DNA of 64,000 nucleotides, taken from assembly GCA_034231615.1 (NCBI GenBank), contig CM067311.1, forward strand, positions 27,432,015 to 27,496,014, written 5' to 3'. This document shows, in pieces, positions 44,090 through 55,459 of this stretch. Within the stretch, counting starts at the first letter, position 1. Every line of letters begins with the position of its first letter. The notes beneath the pieces are model-generated. The model ran no database searches. It saw only the letters and a program-made list of their open reading frames with translations, and was not told the DNA's origin. This DNA is from Meghimatium bilineatum (taxonomy: Eukaryota; Mollusca; Gastropoda; Stylommatophora; Philomycidae). A program made the position numbers and the translations under genes.

Positions 44090-45222
44090 CTAACTAGGAT
44101 CAGTTGAGGAATTTCAGACTTTAATTTTGTGCACATTCCATTGTTTACACCTGTCATGACAGAATGCATTATCAGTGCTTAGTGCAAGTAGTCTTTGCAA
44201 CTCAAGTCAATTATTCTTCAAACATTCTTTCAGAGCATTGCATATTGCTTCAGCGTTACAGTCACACAGTTCTACTAAGTCTAAAAAAGTAACAATAAAC
44301 TGTTTTCTTTTCAAGGAAAAATATCTTATTGCTATATCAAGTAGCTTAGTTGTAGTAATATCACTGCTTTCATCAATTAATAAGCTGAATTTGCTGTTTC
44401 AAATATCAGAAATATCAGAAATATCAAGTCTTTTTGGGAAATATTGTGCGAGCACATTTCAAATAACTGAACTAAACTTTGATCTTCTAAGCTTTAGGTT
44501 CTTGCATCCTTTACTGTCCCCAAAGTGTACCATACAGAGTTCCTTTAAATGATCGACTACTCTTAGGGAACAATGTCCAGCTACGAACAAAAATATGCCT
44601 GCTTCTGTTGCTTTCACGTCATTGCTGAGAGTGTTAAATGAACGTTGTGTTTGTTCATGGAATTTATGTTTAGCTTTCTTGTATTTTGTTGTCTCAGCGT
44701 GTCTCTCAATATCTTTTACCCTCGCGACTATCGTACATTTACAATACGTACAATAACACTTCGTGCCATCTCTTTCAACTCCTAATTAACCATTTTTTAA
44801 ATATCGAATAATTTAGCCACTGTGCCCTGAAATGCTGTGGGTAGTTCTTATTCATTATGATACACATATGTAAATTAAATAGTATTGTAGTCACAGCAAA
44901 GATCCAGGAATTATTGTGGATATGCAAATGAACAATGGCAATTTTAAATTTTGGCTCTGTTTACCACTTATTACGAGTTCGACTTTTTAGTGTTCACAGA
45001 AATGTATAAAACAATAAACCAAAGTTTTTGAAGAAAATAAAATAAATTATTTGACGAGTTGAAAAGCATAAAAAAGCACTCAATAATGACAAAATGCACT
45101 AAAACGTACCAGGAAATTTTTGAGAAACACTAAAATAGTGCGGCTGCGCTATTTCAAAATTTTTGGCACCAGATGATATGAAAAAGCACCAGATCTGGTG
45201 CGAAAAGCACCAAATTGGCAAC
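44090..45222 (-). mobile_element. hAT transposon, ZNF862-like, N-terminal half
   Basis: On the minus strand a BED-type finger reads CYCTYCKCTIVARVKDIERH near 44740, followed by FHEQTQRSFNTLSND. After a few breaks comes the core: FSLLIDESSDITTTKLLDIA near 44370, FLDLVELCDCNAEAICNALK near 44270 and LLALSTDNA near 44190. This is the hAT arrangement of BED finger then DDE core, as in the domesticated ZNF862/ZMYM-like group. The outer end is marked by GGTGCGAAAAGCACCAAATT then GGCAACCCTT at 45197-45222 (reverse AAGGGTTGCCAA), with an inner hairpin of GCACCAGA repeats. The C-terminal half was not found. The opposite-strand 125-codon frame at 44175 is a shadow. Confidence 0.75.
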
Positions 45223-46117
45223 CCTTCATACTGCAAACTGACAGAAATGCAAATGCAGAAGAAACGACATAAATCTTTTTACACATTTTAAACTTTCAGA
45301 ACTTAGACGCTGTCGACTCACCGCGAAAACAGCAAAACATTCAAATACAGTACGGAAAGATCTCTTCGCACTAAAAACTGAAGTTTTCCTGTGAAGATGT
45401 GCAGGGGGGTTTTCACGGCTGTGGAAAGATGTGCAGGGGATGTGCACGGCTGTGGAAAGAAAGGCCGCTTTGCAGGCGCCGCGATATGTACAGGGAATTT
45501 TTTTTATTGTACCTCCGAAAGAAACAAAATCGCTGCAATATTTGGAAGAAATTCTTAACACTGAAAGAAGTTCGTTTAGGCTTGTCAATTTCGTCTATTG
45601 TCTTTGCTTAGGTGAATGGTAATTGGTAGTATTCACACTTGTGATTTATTAAAGGTCAGATGCGTCACAATGACTAAACCGAACTACACGGCATATTTGT
45701 CAATGTCTTCCTACGCCATTTTACTCTATTCAGTATGGGTTAATGTTTCTTCATCTGGAAGATCGGTAAGCAGACTGGAAAATTATTTAAAAACAAGGAA
45801 TAGAACAAAAACTAATGCAGTGAGATTTGCTGATCTAGTTCAGAGGTACTAAAACCTAAAGTTTTTTTTCGACCGCTGTCTTTTCCAGGACACATTTTAT
45901 CCGTACGGCGGGCACTGAGAAATATGCCCACAACCTAGCAAAAATTAGTCAACTAACCTTTCTGTGCTACCGTCATGTGGTGCCCCAAGATGAATCAGGT
46001 GTACCCTCTTTCTAAATTAATTTTGTTCTTCGTCCCCCCCTTTCCCCACATCGTGGTCCGAAGCTGGGCCATATGATTCAGTTTGTGAACCATAGAGAAA
46101 GCTATATTGTGTATCGA
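45223..46117. other. Unassigned, with possible coding scraps
   Basis: GATGTGCAGGGG and CACGGCTGTGGAAAGA repeat near 45390-45460. One plus frame at 45495-45610 (VPPKETKSLQYLEEILNTER) and one at 45680-45852 look protein-like but match nothing I know and lack clear splice sites. Confidence 0.35.
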
Positions 46118-46300
46118 AAATGGTTTCATCATCATCATCATCAGGTGCTGTCTCCTCATAAAGCGCTGCAACTGATCAATATCAGTTTTATTGTGTATCT
46201 TGCCTTGATATTGTACTCTGCTAGACTGTATCCTGCCCATCTTTTGATGCCCCCCCCCCCCACATTTGTACCTCTGCCTACCTCTAGTTCTCATAAGATT
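46118..46300 (-). mobile_element. RTE-like LINE 3' end with a C12 expansion
   Basis: Minus strand reads RTRGRQRYKCGGGGHQKMGR, then IQSSRVQYQ. The better copy at 26462 reads KRARGRKRYKWENNITRW. The tail is (CATCAT)n at 46125. The run C12 at 46250-46261 sits where the intact element has a short G run. Confidence 0.75.
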
Positions 46301-46369
46301 TAACTAAGTGAAGCAGATGGACAAACCTGATCATATTCCGTAGAAATGTCCGAAGTATATGAACAATTT

Positions 46370-46545
46370 GTTAAAGACTTTATATATGGACGCATGTATG
46401 TGTATATGTGTGTGTATGTGTATATGTGTGTGTATGTGTATATGTGTGTGCATGAACAATTTGTTAGAGACTGTATATATGGACGCATGTATGTGTGTGT
46501 ATATGTGTGTGTATGTGTATATGTGTGTGCATGATGCTGATAAAA
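46370..46545. repeat. TG-rich imperfect minisatellite
   Basis: GTGTATATGTGTGTGTATGT units and two copies of ATATGGACGCATGTATGTGT. CACAC/TGTGT frames on both strands are by-products. Confidence 0.9.
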
Positions 46546-46694
46546 TAATCACTCCAGTTATCAGGTGGTAGCTTTTTACAGTCAATAGCATTTCTGACAA
46601 AAGCACATGTCCTCCTCAGTTGAGTAACCGAGATGACACCCAAACGCGTAAGGTTTGCTTTCTCAAAGGCATGTTTAGTCTCCAAAGGAAGGCA

Positions 46695-47568
46695 CTTGAG
46701 TGAGGCAGTATCACATAACGTTCTGTCAGGAGTGCAGCATATATGTCTGTGCCAACTAGTTCATCATTTCAGTGTGGCAGTATCACATAACGTTCTGTCA
46801 GGAGTGCAGCATATATGTCTGTGCCAACTAGTTCATTATTTCAGTGTGGCAGAATCACATAACGTTCTGTCAGGAGTGCAGCATATACGTCTGTGCCATC
46901 TAGTTCATCATTTCAGTGTGGCAGTATCACATAACGTTCTGTCAGGAGTGCAGCATATATGTCTGTGCCATCTAGTTCATCATTTCAGTGTGGCAGTATC
47001 ACATAACGTTCTGTCAGGAGTGCAGCATATATGTCTGTGCCATCTAGTTCATCATTTCAGTGTGACAGTATCACATAACGTTCTGTCAGGAGTGCAGCAT
47101 ATATGTCTGTGCCATCTAGTTCATTATTTCAGTGTGGCAGTATCACATAACGTTCTGTCAGGAGCGCAGCATATACGTCTGTGCCATCTAGTTCATCATT
47201 TCAGTGTGGCAGTATCACATAACGTTCTGTCAGGAGTGCAGCATATATGTCTGTGCCAACTAGTTCATTATTTCAGTGTGGCAGTATCACATAACGTTCT
47301 GTCAGGAGTGCAGCATATATGTCTGTGCCATCTAGTTCATCATTTCAGTGTGGCAGTATCACATAACGTTCTGTCAGGAGTGCAGCATATACGTCTGTTC
47401 CATCTAGTTCATCATTTCAGTGTGACAGTATCACATAACGTTCTGTCAGGAGTGCAGCATATACGTCTGTTCCATCTAGTTCATCATTTCAGTGTGACAG
47501 TATCACATAACGTTCTGTCAGGAGTGCAGCATATACGTCTGTTCCATCTAGTTCATCATTCTTTCAGT
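46695..47568 (+). repeat. 72-bp minisatellite, 12 copies, open over 315 codons
   Basis: Unit CAGTATCACATAACGTTCTG plus TCAGGAGTGCAGCATATATG and so on, period 72. A frame from ATG 46633 to 47580 stays open across all units, giving 24-residue repeats with the core SHNVLSGVQHICLCHLVHHF. Variants are mostly single-base. Cys and His recur regularly, but no known fold matches. The unit length is a multiple of three. Openness of this one frame over 12 units is expected once one unit lacks stops. Treated as a repeat, with a coding possibility noted. Confidence 0.95.
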
Positions 47569-48124
47569 CAAATCTGTTGACTCATTTTCAGTGATGGCAC
47601 ACCTAGCATTCCCCGTCACATAGAAATCACACATAACAACAAACAACCGTGACCCTCCATTTCTAAACACCACACAAAACATATTGTTTACAATTTAAAA
47701 AAACACTAACAATCTACGTGATTACAGTTTAGAACATCTGAAACACACACACGAAACTATTTTTATACTCCATTTTAATCTATGGGTGGAGACGTGACAA
47801 TGTCAACCAATTTATCAACGTAAGAAACATTTTCGTTTGTTTTGAGTTAGGAATTGTTTGTGTTACCTGCGAGATAATAAATGAAAACATTCATACTTTT
47901 TGTACTCTTTTGGTAGGTATGTTTTAATTTTTCCATTGTTGAACATACAGATACAATTTAGATGCAATCAGGATGTAGACTTGATGGCGTAATACTTGGT
48001 GTTATTGTTTAAGGGTAGTCCATAATTTACAGGCACAACTATATGGGGGGGGGGGGGGAACTGAAAAAGTGTAACAGTTGTTGACAAAGAGGGGGGGGGG
48101 GGTTCGCAAACGTTGACGTTAATA
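47569..48124. other. No recognised gene
   Basis: AT-rich. G14 at 48045-48058 and G12 at 48091-48102. Confidence 0.5.
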
Positions 48125-48159
48125 TATTTGTATACATCAATCAAAATGTTTGAATGTGA

Positions 48160-48290
48160 TATATTTGCTTAAATATATGAAACAAAACATGTTTTTTGTT
48201 GTTGTGATGTTTGGCTTACATTTGTTTAGATATATGAAACAAAACATGGTTTTTGTTGTTGTGATTTTTGGCTTAACATTTGTTTAGGGT
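48160..48290. repeat. Tandem duplication of ~64 bp
   Basis: AATATATGAAACAAAACATG and TTTTTTGTTGTTGTGATG, then TTGGCTTA, occur twice with small changes. Confidence 0.8.
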
Positions 48291-48429
48291 CGACGCTTTA
48301 GACATAATTAACCATAAATTCTTGACAGTTGTTAACACGAGGGTGGGGGGAGGGTAGATAAACATTATTGACGTAATTTATGGACAGCACTTACAACTTG
48401 TCTTTGATTTCTACACTTTTTTATTTGAA

Positions 48430-48600
48430 ACATCCGACTTCAGCATGACTTCCGGGTTACTTTCACCCACAATGGGATGGAAAAACCAATTCCACCCCAA
48501 ACTTGATTAGTCGCCTATTGCAGCATGCATGGAAAGTTAAGGTTTTACTATTCTATACTCTCCTTTTGTGTCTCAGCAACACAGAGGTGGATCGGGGTAA
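48430..48600 (-). mobile_element. SINE-like family A, partial
   Basis: ACATCCGACTTCAGCATGAC, ATGGGATGGAAAAACC, GCATGGAAAGTTAAGG and CTATTCTATACTCTCC follow the right two-thirds of the unit at 49768-50035. Confidence 0.5.
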
Positions 48601-49007
48601 TCAGAGAGGATCGTAGTTTAGAATTTGGAGAAAGATGTTAACGGTCAGTGTTGAAAGTTACATGTGTTTGTACCTGAAGTCGACGTGGAGTGTATTGTGC
48701 GTATGATGTTCTGATGGGTATGGAGATAAAGTTGGAGTGAATGATGAGTGCGGTGTATAGGTTAGGTCTTAGATCACGCAGTGAGAAGATAAGTTATGCA
48801 CATGTTAGCTATCTGTTTTACTGGTTTGGCTTGTGTAGATACGACGCTAACGTTGCAAGAATTAATGTATGATATATTAGGATGATATTTTTGATGATGC
48901 ATTAGATGACGTTTATGCGATTGTAGATAGATCTGAGATGATTTAAGGACAAGTGATGTATGATCAAGATTATTTAGTTGTAGAGAAATCTGAGATATTG
49001 TTAATTT
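48601..49007. other. No recognised gene
   Basis: GATAGATCTGAGATGAT-like phrases (48925, 48985) repeat loosely. Nothing else. Confidence 0.45.
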
Positions 49008-49160
49008 CTCTCCTGTTCATTTCGCTATTGTTCACACCCCTTTTGTTCATTTCCCTTTTGTTCATTTCCCTTTTGTTAATTTAGCTATTGTTCTTTCTTG
49101 TTCATTTCGATTTTGTTCATTTCGATATTGTTCATCTCCCTCTTGTTCATTTCTTTCTTA
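49008..49160. repeat. Imperfect ~15-bp tandem repeat
   Basis: Variants of TTTTGTTCATTTCCC, about nine copies. Confidence 0.9.
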
Positions 49161-49767
49161 TTCTGTGTTATATCTTATATGTCCGTATTACTTTTGTCAT
49201 TTATTCATGTTAGTTTAATTTTCACTGGACTCCATTTTACACCAAAGCTGTCACATATTCGCATTTCGTTTTCGAGGAACATCAGTTTTCAGTTAGAATT
49301 TTGTGTATATTTGCATTTATAACTTATAGCATTCACCAGCACATATGCGTTTGTAAATATGTTTTTTACTTATGATAGATTTACAACTGTCAAACTCGAA
49401 CTGAAAATACTGTTACATCCGCTTTTACGGTCCTACAGTTTTCTGAACTTATTTCCTTGGATAGCAATTTCAGATAAAAAAGAAATTTCCATGAATTCAA
49501 ATAAAGGATCTGTTGTATCTGTTATTACGCTTTAACATATCACCATCTGGTATTTTCAAATATTAAAAAAAAATTATGTCCGATGTAACACTGTTCGTTA
49601 ACAGAAATTGCATAAACAATTCGTTTCGCTTCCTAATTTGTATTTTGCCAAATTAAGTTGTTGCTCGCTGATCGCGTCGTAAAGCTAATATATATATATA
49701 TATATGTATGTATGTATACTGACGTTACGCAGATCCAAACTAAATCTCACAATTCATATGATATGAT
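49161..49767. other. No recognised gene
   Basis: AT-rich with a short (TA)n at 49688-49705. Confidence 0.5.
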
Positions 49768-50035
49768 TCGTCTTCTTCTGCGTTCGTTCTCAAACTCCTG
49801 CAGATTGACAGGATGTAGTCTGGAGAATGGAATGCGTTGTGTCATGGTTTACAACATTGCTGTGATATCTGCACCATTCGGCCTGAAACATCCGACATCA
49901 GCATGGCTTTGGGTCATGACCCTATGTGGGATGGGACAGTCAACTCCATCCCATAACCTCCTTAGTGGCCTCTTACGATATACATGGAAGGTAAACAGTG
50001 TTACTATTCTTTGCTCCCCCTAGGACGCCGTCAAT
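49768..50035 (-). mobile_element. SINE-like family A, best copy
   Basis: TCGTCTTCTTCTGCGTTCGT, TCTCAAACTCCTGCAGATTG, GGATGTAGTCTGGAGAATGG, GTGTCATGGTTTACAAC, CCTGAAACATCCGACATCAG, ATGGGACAGTCAACTCC and CATGGAAGGTAAACAGTG. About 270 bases. The tail on the minus strand would be AGAAGAAGACGA. The left end shares GAGTTTGAGAACGAACGCAG (reversed) with family B, so the two families share a 3' module. Confidence 0.7.
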
Positions 50036-50039
50036 ACAC

Positions 50040-51560
50040 GGGAGGTTCTAGTATGTATGTTGATGACCTTGCACTGCTAAGTACAGAAGCATACGTGGGC
50101 ACATCACACTTTTGTCTGCATGATACGATAGGCAACCTAGACAAATGTCCAAAGAATAGGGTATGTCAATAAGCAAAATAAACAATAAAATGCACCATGT
50201 ATTCACTATCACCAAAACCTCAAAAGGCAAAATTGCTCAAAAGTGGCCACACCTAGTGAAAGAAATTCACCGTTTTATCTTAGAATCACTTGTAATCTCA
50301 GACTGACGTGGAATAACCAGATTGAAAAACATCAAAGGAAAAGCATGAAACAATTAACCCTAATGAAGAAATTGGCTGGAACAGATTGTGGGGTCAACTC
50401 ATTGGTCCTAAAGAAAACTTACACAATCTACGTTAGAAGTGCTTTGAAATTTTTTTGTTAAAGTTTGAAGAGAACCAGCTTCTGTCACATCTCCAACCAT
50501 ATCCATGAGCATCATAAAGATATACTCACAAACCACCCAAATGAAACTGAAACACTAACGGATTTTGAAGAGCCAGACAATAGTCTCAAAAAGCGTCTCC
50601 ATAATAACACAGGTTCCTTGAATAATACATAAGGTATACCAGACTCCACCTCAACTAAAAGCATTGACACCCGAGATGATAGAAATAAAATACAATCTCT
50701 AGGAATGGACACATGTCTACACAGATAGATCGGCAGAAGGAGCAGTAAGGAATGGAGGAGGTGGAATTTTTATAAGACTCAAAGATGGGAAGACAATATC
50801 AAAAGCTTTTCCAACCGGGAAATACTGCTCTAATTTTAGAGCAGAAGCAGTTGCACACCATCAAGTGCTCACAGTCTTCACCGAACCAGGACTGCCAAGA
50901 CCAAAGAAGATAGCCATATTCACAGATTGCAGATCCCTACTAGAATCAATCCAGAGCAACAGAAACGAAAGCCTTCTGCACAACATCAGACAAGAGCTAC
51001 GACAGATCCAAAAATCATCAGCTATCGCCCTTCAGTGGATACCATCGCACTGTGGAATCATGGAAAATGAGAAAGTGGATGCTCTGTCAAAAGCAGGAAG
51101 CGAAATGGAGCAACACAGACATCCACTGTCCTACGGAGAAGCAAAAACAATAATCCAGAACACATACACGGTAATTGGAAGAAACAAATGGAAGTGGAAT
51201 ACAAACATGATGCAATACATGTCCTCAAAAGATATCCACAGACCACAATATTTCGCCTAAGAACAGGCTACTGCAGACTGTTGGGTCACCTTTACCGATT
51301 GAGGATCTTACGTACAGATGAATGTCCATGTGGATCCGGAACCCAGACTCCAGAACACATACTTCAGGCTGCCCAACATACAAAGAGCAGAGACAGCAGA
51401 CCTGGCCAGATGATACAAACTTGAGGCAAAAGCTATGGGGCAGCCGCTCTGACTTGGAGAAGACAGTGGACTTCACCCTGACGACAGGCCTGATAATATA
51501 ACATGACCACAGATGCTGAACGCAGAAGAAGACTCCGAATTGAGTCAACTGAAAAAAACA
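50040..51560 (+). mobile_element. LINE with reverse transcriptase end and RNase H, 5'-truncated
   Basis: Starts inside the palm domain: MYVDDLALLSTEAYVG at 50053 (active-site VDD), then RLTWNNQIEKHQRKSMKQL at 50303 and LVLKKTYTIYVRSALKF at 50404. RNase H follows: a YTD(R)SAEGAV start near 50720, FRAEAVA near 50840, IFTDCRSLLESIQ at 50917 and LQWIPSHCGIMENEKVDALS at 51030. The Cys/His tail is ECPCGSGTQTPEHILQ at 51320. Ends near AACGCAGAAGAAGACTCCGA. Three or more frameshifts. It is a different family from 29530 and 52072. The minus-strand relative is at 40740. Confidence 0.82.
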
Positions 51561-51749
51561 TGGGTACTTAAACGTTTTGTTTAAGGAAATTATTAGGACA
51601 GAGCTACTTTATATATAATATGCTCTATCGTTTATAATTTGAAAAATTTGTAAAAAAAAACAACCTAACAATTATGGAGACCTCTCAGTTGCATAACAAT
51701 ATAATCCGTTTAATTATCTAGTTTTGAAGTTCTTACTGCGAAATTATTG

Positions 51750-51960
51750 TCCGGCCCTGTGGCAGAGAGGTAAAAAGCGAGATTCATACGATCAAGGTAA
51801 CAGATTCAAAACCCAAAGACTGCGAAGGAGAGGAGATGGCTACCGCCCTCATATAGCAGCAGAGTCACTGAAATGTGAGATCGCTAGCATCTCACACCCC
51901 TACTGCGTTAATAAATGCAATGGGTTAACTTTACATCAATTGTGCATTCGGAAACTTCAG
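51750..51960 (+). mobile_element. tRNA-derived SINE, decayed
   Basis: TGGCAGAGAGG at 51760 fits a polymerase III A box (TGGCnnAGnGG). AGATTCAAAAC at 51802 sits 42 bases on, the tRNA spacing, and is an eroded B box (GGTTCGAATCC). The text between (AAAGCGAGATTCATACGATC) is tRNA-like. The body after it has no recognised module. Confidence 0.5.
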
Positions 51961-52071
51961 AAGCAATGACAACCTAGTAAACGTATTTATATTGAGTAGA
52001 AAATCAATACTTTAAAAATATGATGGGTTGATTTATCGCCACCTCCTTAAAAGGTCATATCACCAATATCG

Positions 52072-52720
52072 ACAAGATTGGAAAATAAAGCACATGGACG
52101 TTTGTTAGTTAGTCTTCAGATCATCATAACTGCAAATTGGACTCGTCCATTGTTGCTCCAATCAATCCCTGAGTGTATCCACCATTACACTTCTGCTGAC
52201 AGTACCGGTTCTTTGCTGGTTGATCATCATTCTTCTGCGTTCTCTAAAATGTTCACTTTTAGCAACACTGCATTTCAAACCCTGATCTTTAATCCTGGAC
52301 ATTGAAAAGAAATCATCATCCACACTAGTCTCACTCTCGCTTGCTATATCTCTTAAGGAGTTCAAAACGTCAGCTTGATCCATTGCCCCATGACCATTTG
52401 ACACAATCGCACATGACGCCAGTTGATCTGCTCTTTCATTGCTTTGAATATCCACATGTCCCGACACGAAAATAAATGTAGCCACTTTCAGTCTCGCCTT
52501 TCTCAAGGCCTCAATCCACTGTTCACGAACAAGACCCACTTGTACCTTCCTAATCATATTCATAGTCACTCAAGATGCAGACCCGTGTTACTTTCTGCAA
52601 GCGTACCCACTCAAATACCCTGATCACCGCCATAATTTCAATGGTAATGCTACTTGTAGTCACAGCAAAGGCCCCACTCTCCTCCCTGATCGTTTTACCG
52701 TCGTGCTGAGCTGTGAAGTC
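52072..52720 (-). mobile_element. RNase H LINE 3' end, second copy
   Basis: Minus strand reads MTMNMIRKVQVGLVREQWIE near 52560, TFIFVSGHVDIQSNERADQL near 52470, MSRIKDQGLKCSVAK near 52290 and RMMINQQRTGTVSRSVM near 52210. The copy at 29530 reads FVPGHAGVRGNERADRL and MMVNQQRTGTVSQRVM. The upstream YTDGS segment lies past a frameshift near 52570. Tail GACTAACTAAC in reverse at about 52105. Confidence 0.8.
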
Positions 52721-52989
52721 TCAAGCACTGCGAGCATGTCTAATCACCGTGCAACTGTGTGTGATTAGCTCAAGGAAGAAACCGATTTCTAAAATATGAC
52801 TGCATTCTGAAACCTCTCCATAGCTATACGTGCTGCTCTTGTCAATAAATATCTTGAAGTAGTTGATGAAGTTTTTCTTTTTTTCTATCATCACGTAGCT
52901 AGATGACCTTCTTTATTGCGTGGCTTGTAATATTTCTAACCTGGAGATATAGATAGAAAAGGACTACAAAGTCAAAGTGCTTTGTAACA

Positions 52990-54050
52990 AAATTTTATTG
53001 ATTTCACAAAGGCATTTGATCGCGTGTTGCATCAATGTCTTTGACAGATACGTAGACATAATTTCGACACAAACATCGTAGAAGTCATTAAAGCGCTGTA
53101 TAAAGATGTAAGTAGTGCTGCTTTCATAAACAATGTCAATTGTACATTCTTCAAGGCGGATATAGAAGCGCGTCTGGGTTGCATGCTATCTCCAGTAACA
53201 CGTATCTTGACACGTATCTTGAATATATAAAGCAGGAGGCTTAAGAAGATATCCAGACATCAACAGATATTGGCGGTACACTTTGTAGCTTGCGTTATGC
53301 CGGTAATATCGGTAATATATATATGCCAAATGCTAGCACCGAATCGGAGCTCCAGAAACTAACTTCAAAGTTGGAAGAATTTTAGTCGGAAATATGGTAT
53401 GGAAATTAGCATTAATATGAGCAAAATATTGGTGACCAGTGATACCCCAAACAAGATCCCATGAATATACAGTTAAGCGGTCACACACTTGATGACGTTA
53501 CCGCCTTTAAATACTCGGGTCGCAAATATATGATAAATGGCAGCTCGGAAAATGAAATTAAGCCAAGACTCGAGATAGTGATGGCTGCCGTGGCAAGATT
53601 GAATACGATTTGATAAAGTGAGATCGGTATTAAAATAAAGATCAATCTATTCAGATCGCTAGGACTACGTATACTTTTATAAGGTTGTGAAAGTTGGATA
53701 CTCAATGCAGACACAGAAATAAGGATTTAGATATAAAAAATAAAAAAAAAAAAACAACAACAAGCGCAATAGATGTGTGTGTAGAAATATAAAACACAAG
53801 ACAAATAAATTTGTCCTGCAGCAAATAAACAAACTTGCAGGCTATCAAGAACCACTTTTGGCAGTGGTGAAACGGCGTAAACTTGTTTGGTTTGGATATG
53901 TAACGAGACATGACTTACTTTCTCAAATTATTTTGCAAGGAACAGTCGAGGGAGGACGGAGAAGAGGCTATAGAAAAATCCTTGAATGATAACATCAAAG
54001 AATGGTCTAAGCATAATTTTTCAATACTTCGAATGGCTGAGGCCATATAT
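52990..54050 (+). mobile_element. LINE reverse transcriptase to C-terminus, broken
   Basis: Reads IDFTKAFDRVLHQCL at 52999, NIVEVIKALYKDVSSAAF near 53075, a mutated GCMLSP near 53180, SELQKLTSKLEE near 53345, MNIQLSGHTLDDVTAFKYSG near 53463, INLFRSLGLRILL near 53645, KTNKFVLQQINKLAGYQEPL near 53800 and VVKRRKLVWFGYVTRHDLL near 53862. Four or more breaks. Same family as 23480 and 25230. The 3' end lies near 54050, about 50 bases before a MITE. Confidence 0.8.
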
Positions 54051-54099
54051 GTTTGGATAGTTTTTTGTGCTGGTGTATTCAGTGCGATACCCCTACAAC

Positions 54100-54169
54100 C
54101 AGGGCCGGCCCTAACAATTGAGGGGCCCAATGCGGCCGCATGGGTTGCAATGGCCTAAGACCGTCCCTG
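54100..54169. mobile_element. 70-bp hAT MITE with 8-bp duplication
   Basis: Termini CAGGGCCGGCCCTAACAATT and, reversed, CAGGGACGGTCTTAGGCCAT. Flanked by CCTACAAC (54092-54099) and CCTACGAC (54170-54177). It is an internally deleted relative of the 167-bp element at 60111. Confidence 0.85.
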
Positions 54170-54334
54170 CCTACGACATTGAAGTGTTATGGATCTGTTT
54201 AGTACAAGAAGTGGTAGAGTTTTTATATAGGAGAAAGGAAAGGGATTTGGGGGGTGGGGGTGGTTGTGTAGCTAGCTGTCCCTTTCTATATAGGGGAAAG
54301 TTTTCCAGAAGCCGTGATGTATCACAGAAGACAG

Positions 54335-54455
54335 GATGGGTCGAACCGATAAGCGCATATATCGCGCAGACAAGCTATAAACCATGAAACAATTTATACT
54401 TCTCTGTACTACATCTTGCTGATGTTCAGAAGTTTGAGAATGAACACAATTTGAG
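54335..54455 (+). mobile_element. SINE-like family B, diverged
   Basis: GATGGGTCGAACCGATAAGC, ATCGCGCAGACAAGC, CTACATCTTGCTGATGTTC and AGTTTGAGAATGAACAC follow the family B order. Confidence 0.45.
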
Positions 54456-54845
54456 GCTCTCTCTGTCATTATGGTGTGTTCGTTTACTGCAATCATTTAA
54501 TCTGGTAATTAATGAGTAATATACACACCACAATTGAATATCTTTGTAGAACTTCTCTTCCACCTCTCCTCCTCCTCCACCCCCCCACCCGCTGCTGTAT
54601 GTCATTATTATAACTGCTTGTTGAAAATATCTCCAAATTGCAGTAATGCCATTTGTAACCTTTAATCTAAACAGTTGTCTCAATTTAGACTCACAAACGA
54701 GCACATTATCTCATTCTGTACAGTCTGGTATACTTATATTTTTCTGTAACCCTCTGTGTTTGTATCCATGGGTTGATAAACACATGTTGGTCGAAACGTC
54801 GGTTCTGTGTATATTTTAAACAATTTCTTTGCTTATGTTTATTTA
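54456..54845. other. No recognised gene
   Basis: Pyrimidine-rich stretch near 54565-54595. TTGGTCGAAACGTCGGTTCT near 54789 is a phrase common in invertebrate retroelement ends, but the class here is not settled. Confidence 0.4.
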
Positions 54846-55152
54846 CTATATAGTTGTAGAAAAGTAAAAGTAGTAATAGTAGTAGTACTTGTAGTAGTAA
54901 TTAGCAGTTGTAGTTAGTAATAGTAGTATTTGTAGTAATAGCGGTAGTGGTAGTAGTGGCAGTAACAGTAGTAGTAACAGTAGTAGTAACAGCTTTAGTA
55001 GTAGTTGTAGTAGCTGTAATAGTAACAGTAGTAGTAGTAGTAGTAACAATATTAGTAGTAGTAGTAGTATTAGTAACATCAGCAGTAGTAGTAATAGCAA
55101 CAGCAGCAGTAGTAGTAGTAACATCAGCAGTTGTAGTAATAGCAACAGCAGC

Positions 55153-55183
<31 letters not shown>

Positions 55184-55257
55184 ACATCAGCAGTAGTAGT
55201 AATAGCAACAGCAGTAGTAGTAGTAGTAACATCAGCAGTTGTAGTAATAGCAACAGC

Positions 55258-55288
<31 letters not shown>

Positions 55289-55419
55289 ACATCAGCAGTA
55301 GTAGTAATAGCAACAGCAGCAGTAGTAGTAGTAGTAGTAGTAGTAGTAACATCAGCAGTAGTAGTAATAGCAACAGCAGTAGTAGTAGTAGTAACATCAG
55401 AAGTTGTAGTAATAGCAAC

Positions 55420-55459
<40 letters not shown>

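Noticed and set aside
44175-44552. 125-codon plus-strand frame
   Set aside because: It is the antisense shadow of the minus-strand hAT transposase core.
45226-45622. Cys-rich frames on both strands near the hAT end
   Set aside because: Mutually overlapping, partly built on a local repeat, with no homology I can name.
42233-47568. CRISPR-like arrays
   Set aside because: The repeats are head-to-tail without unique spacers, and the genome is eukaryotic.
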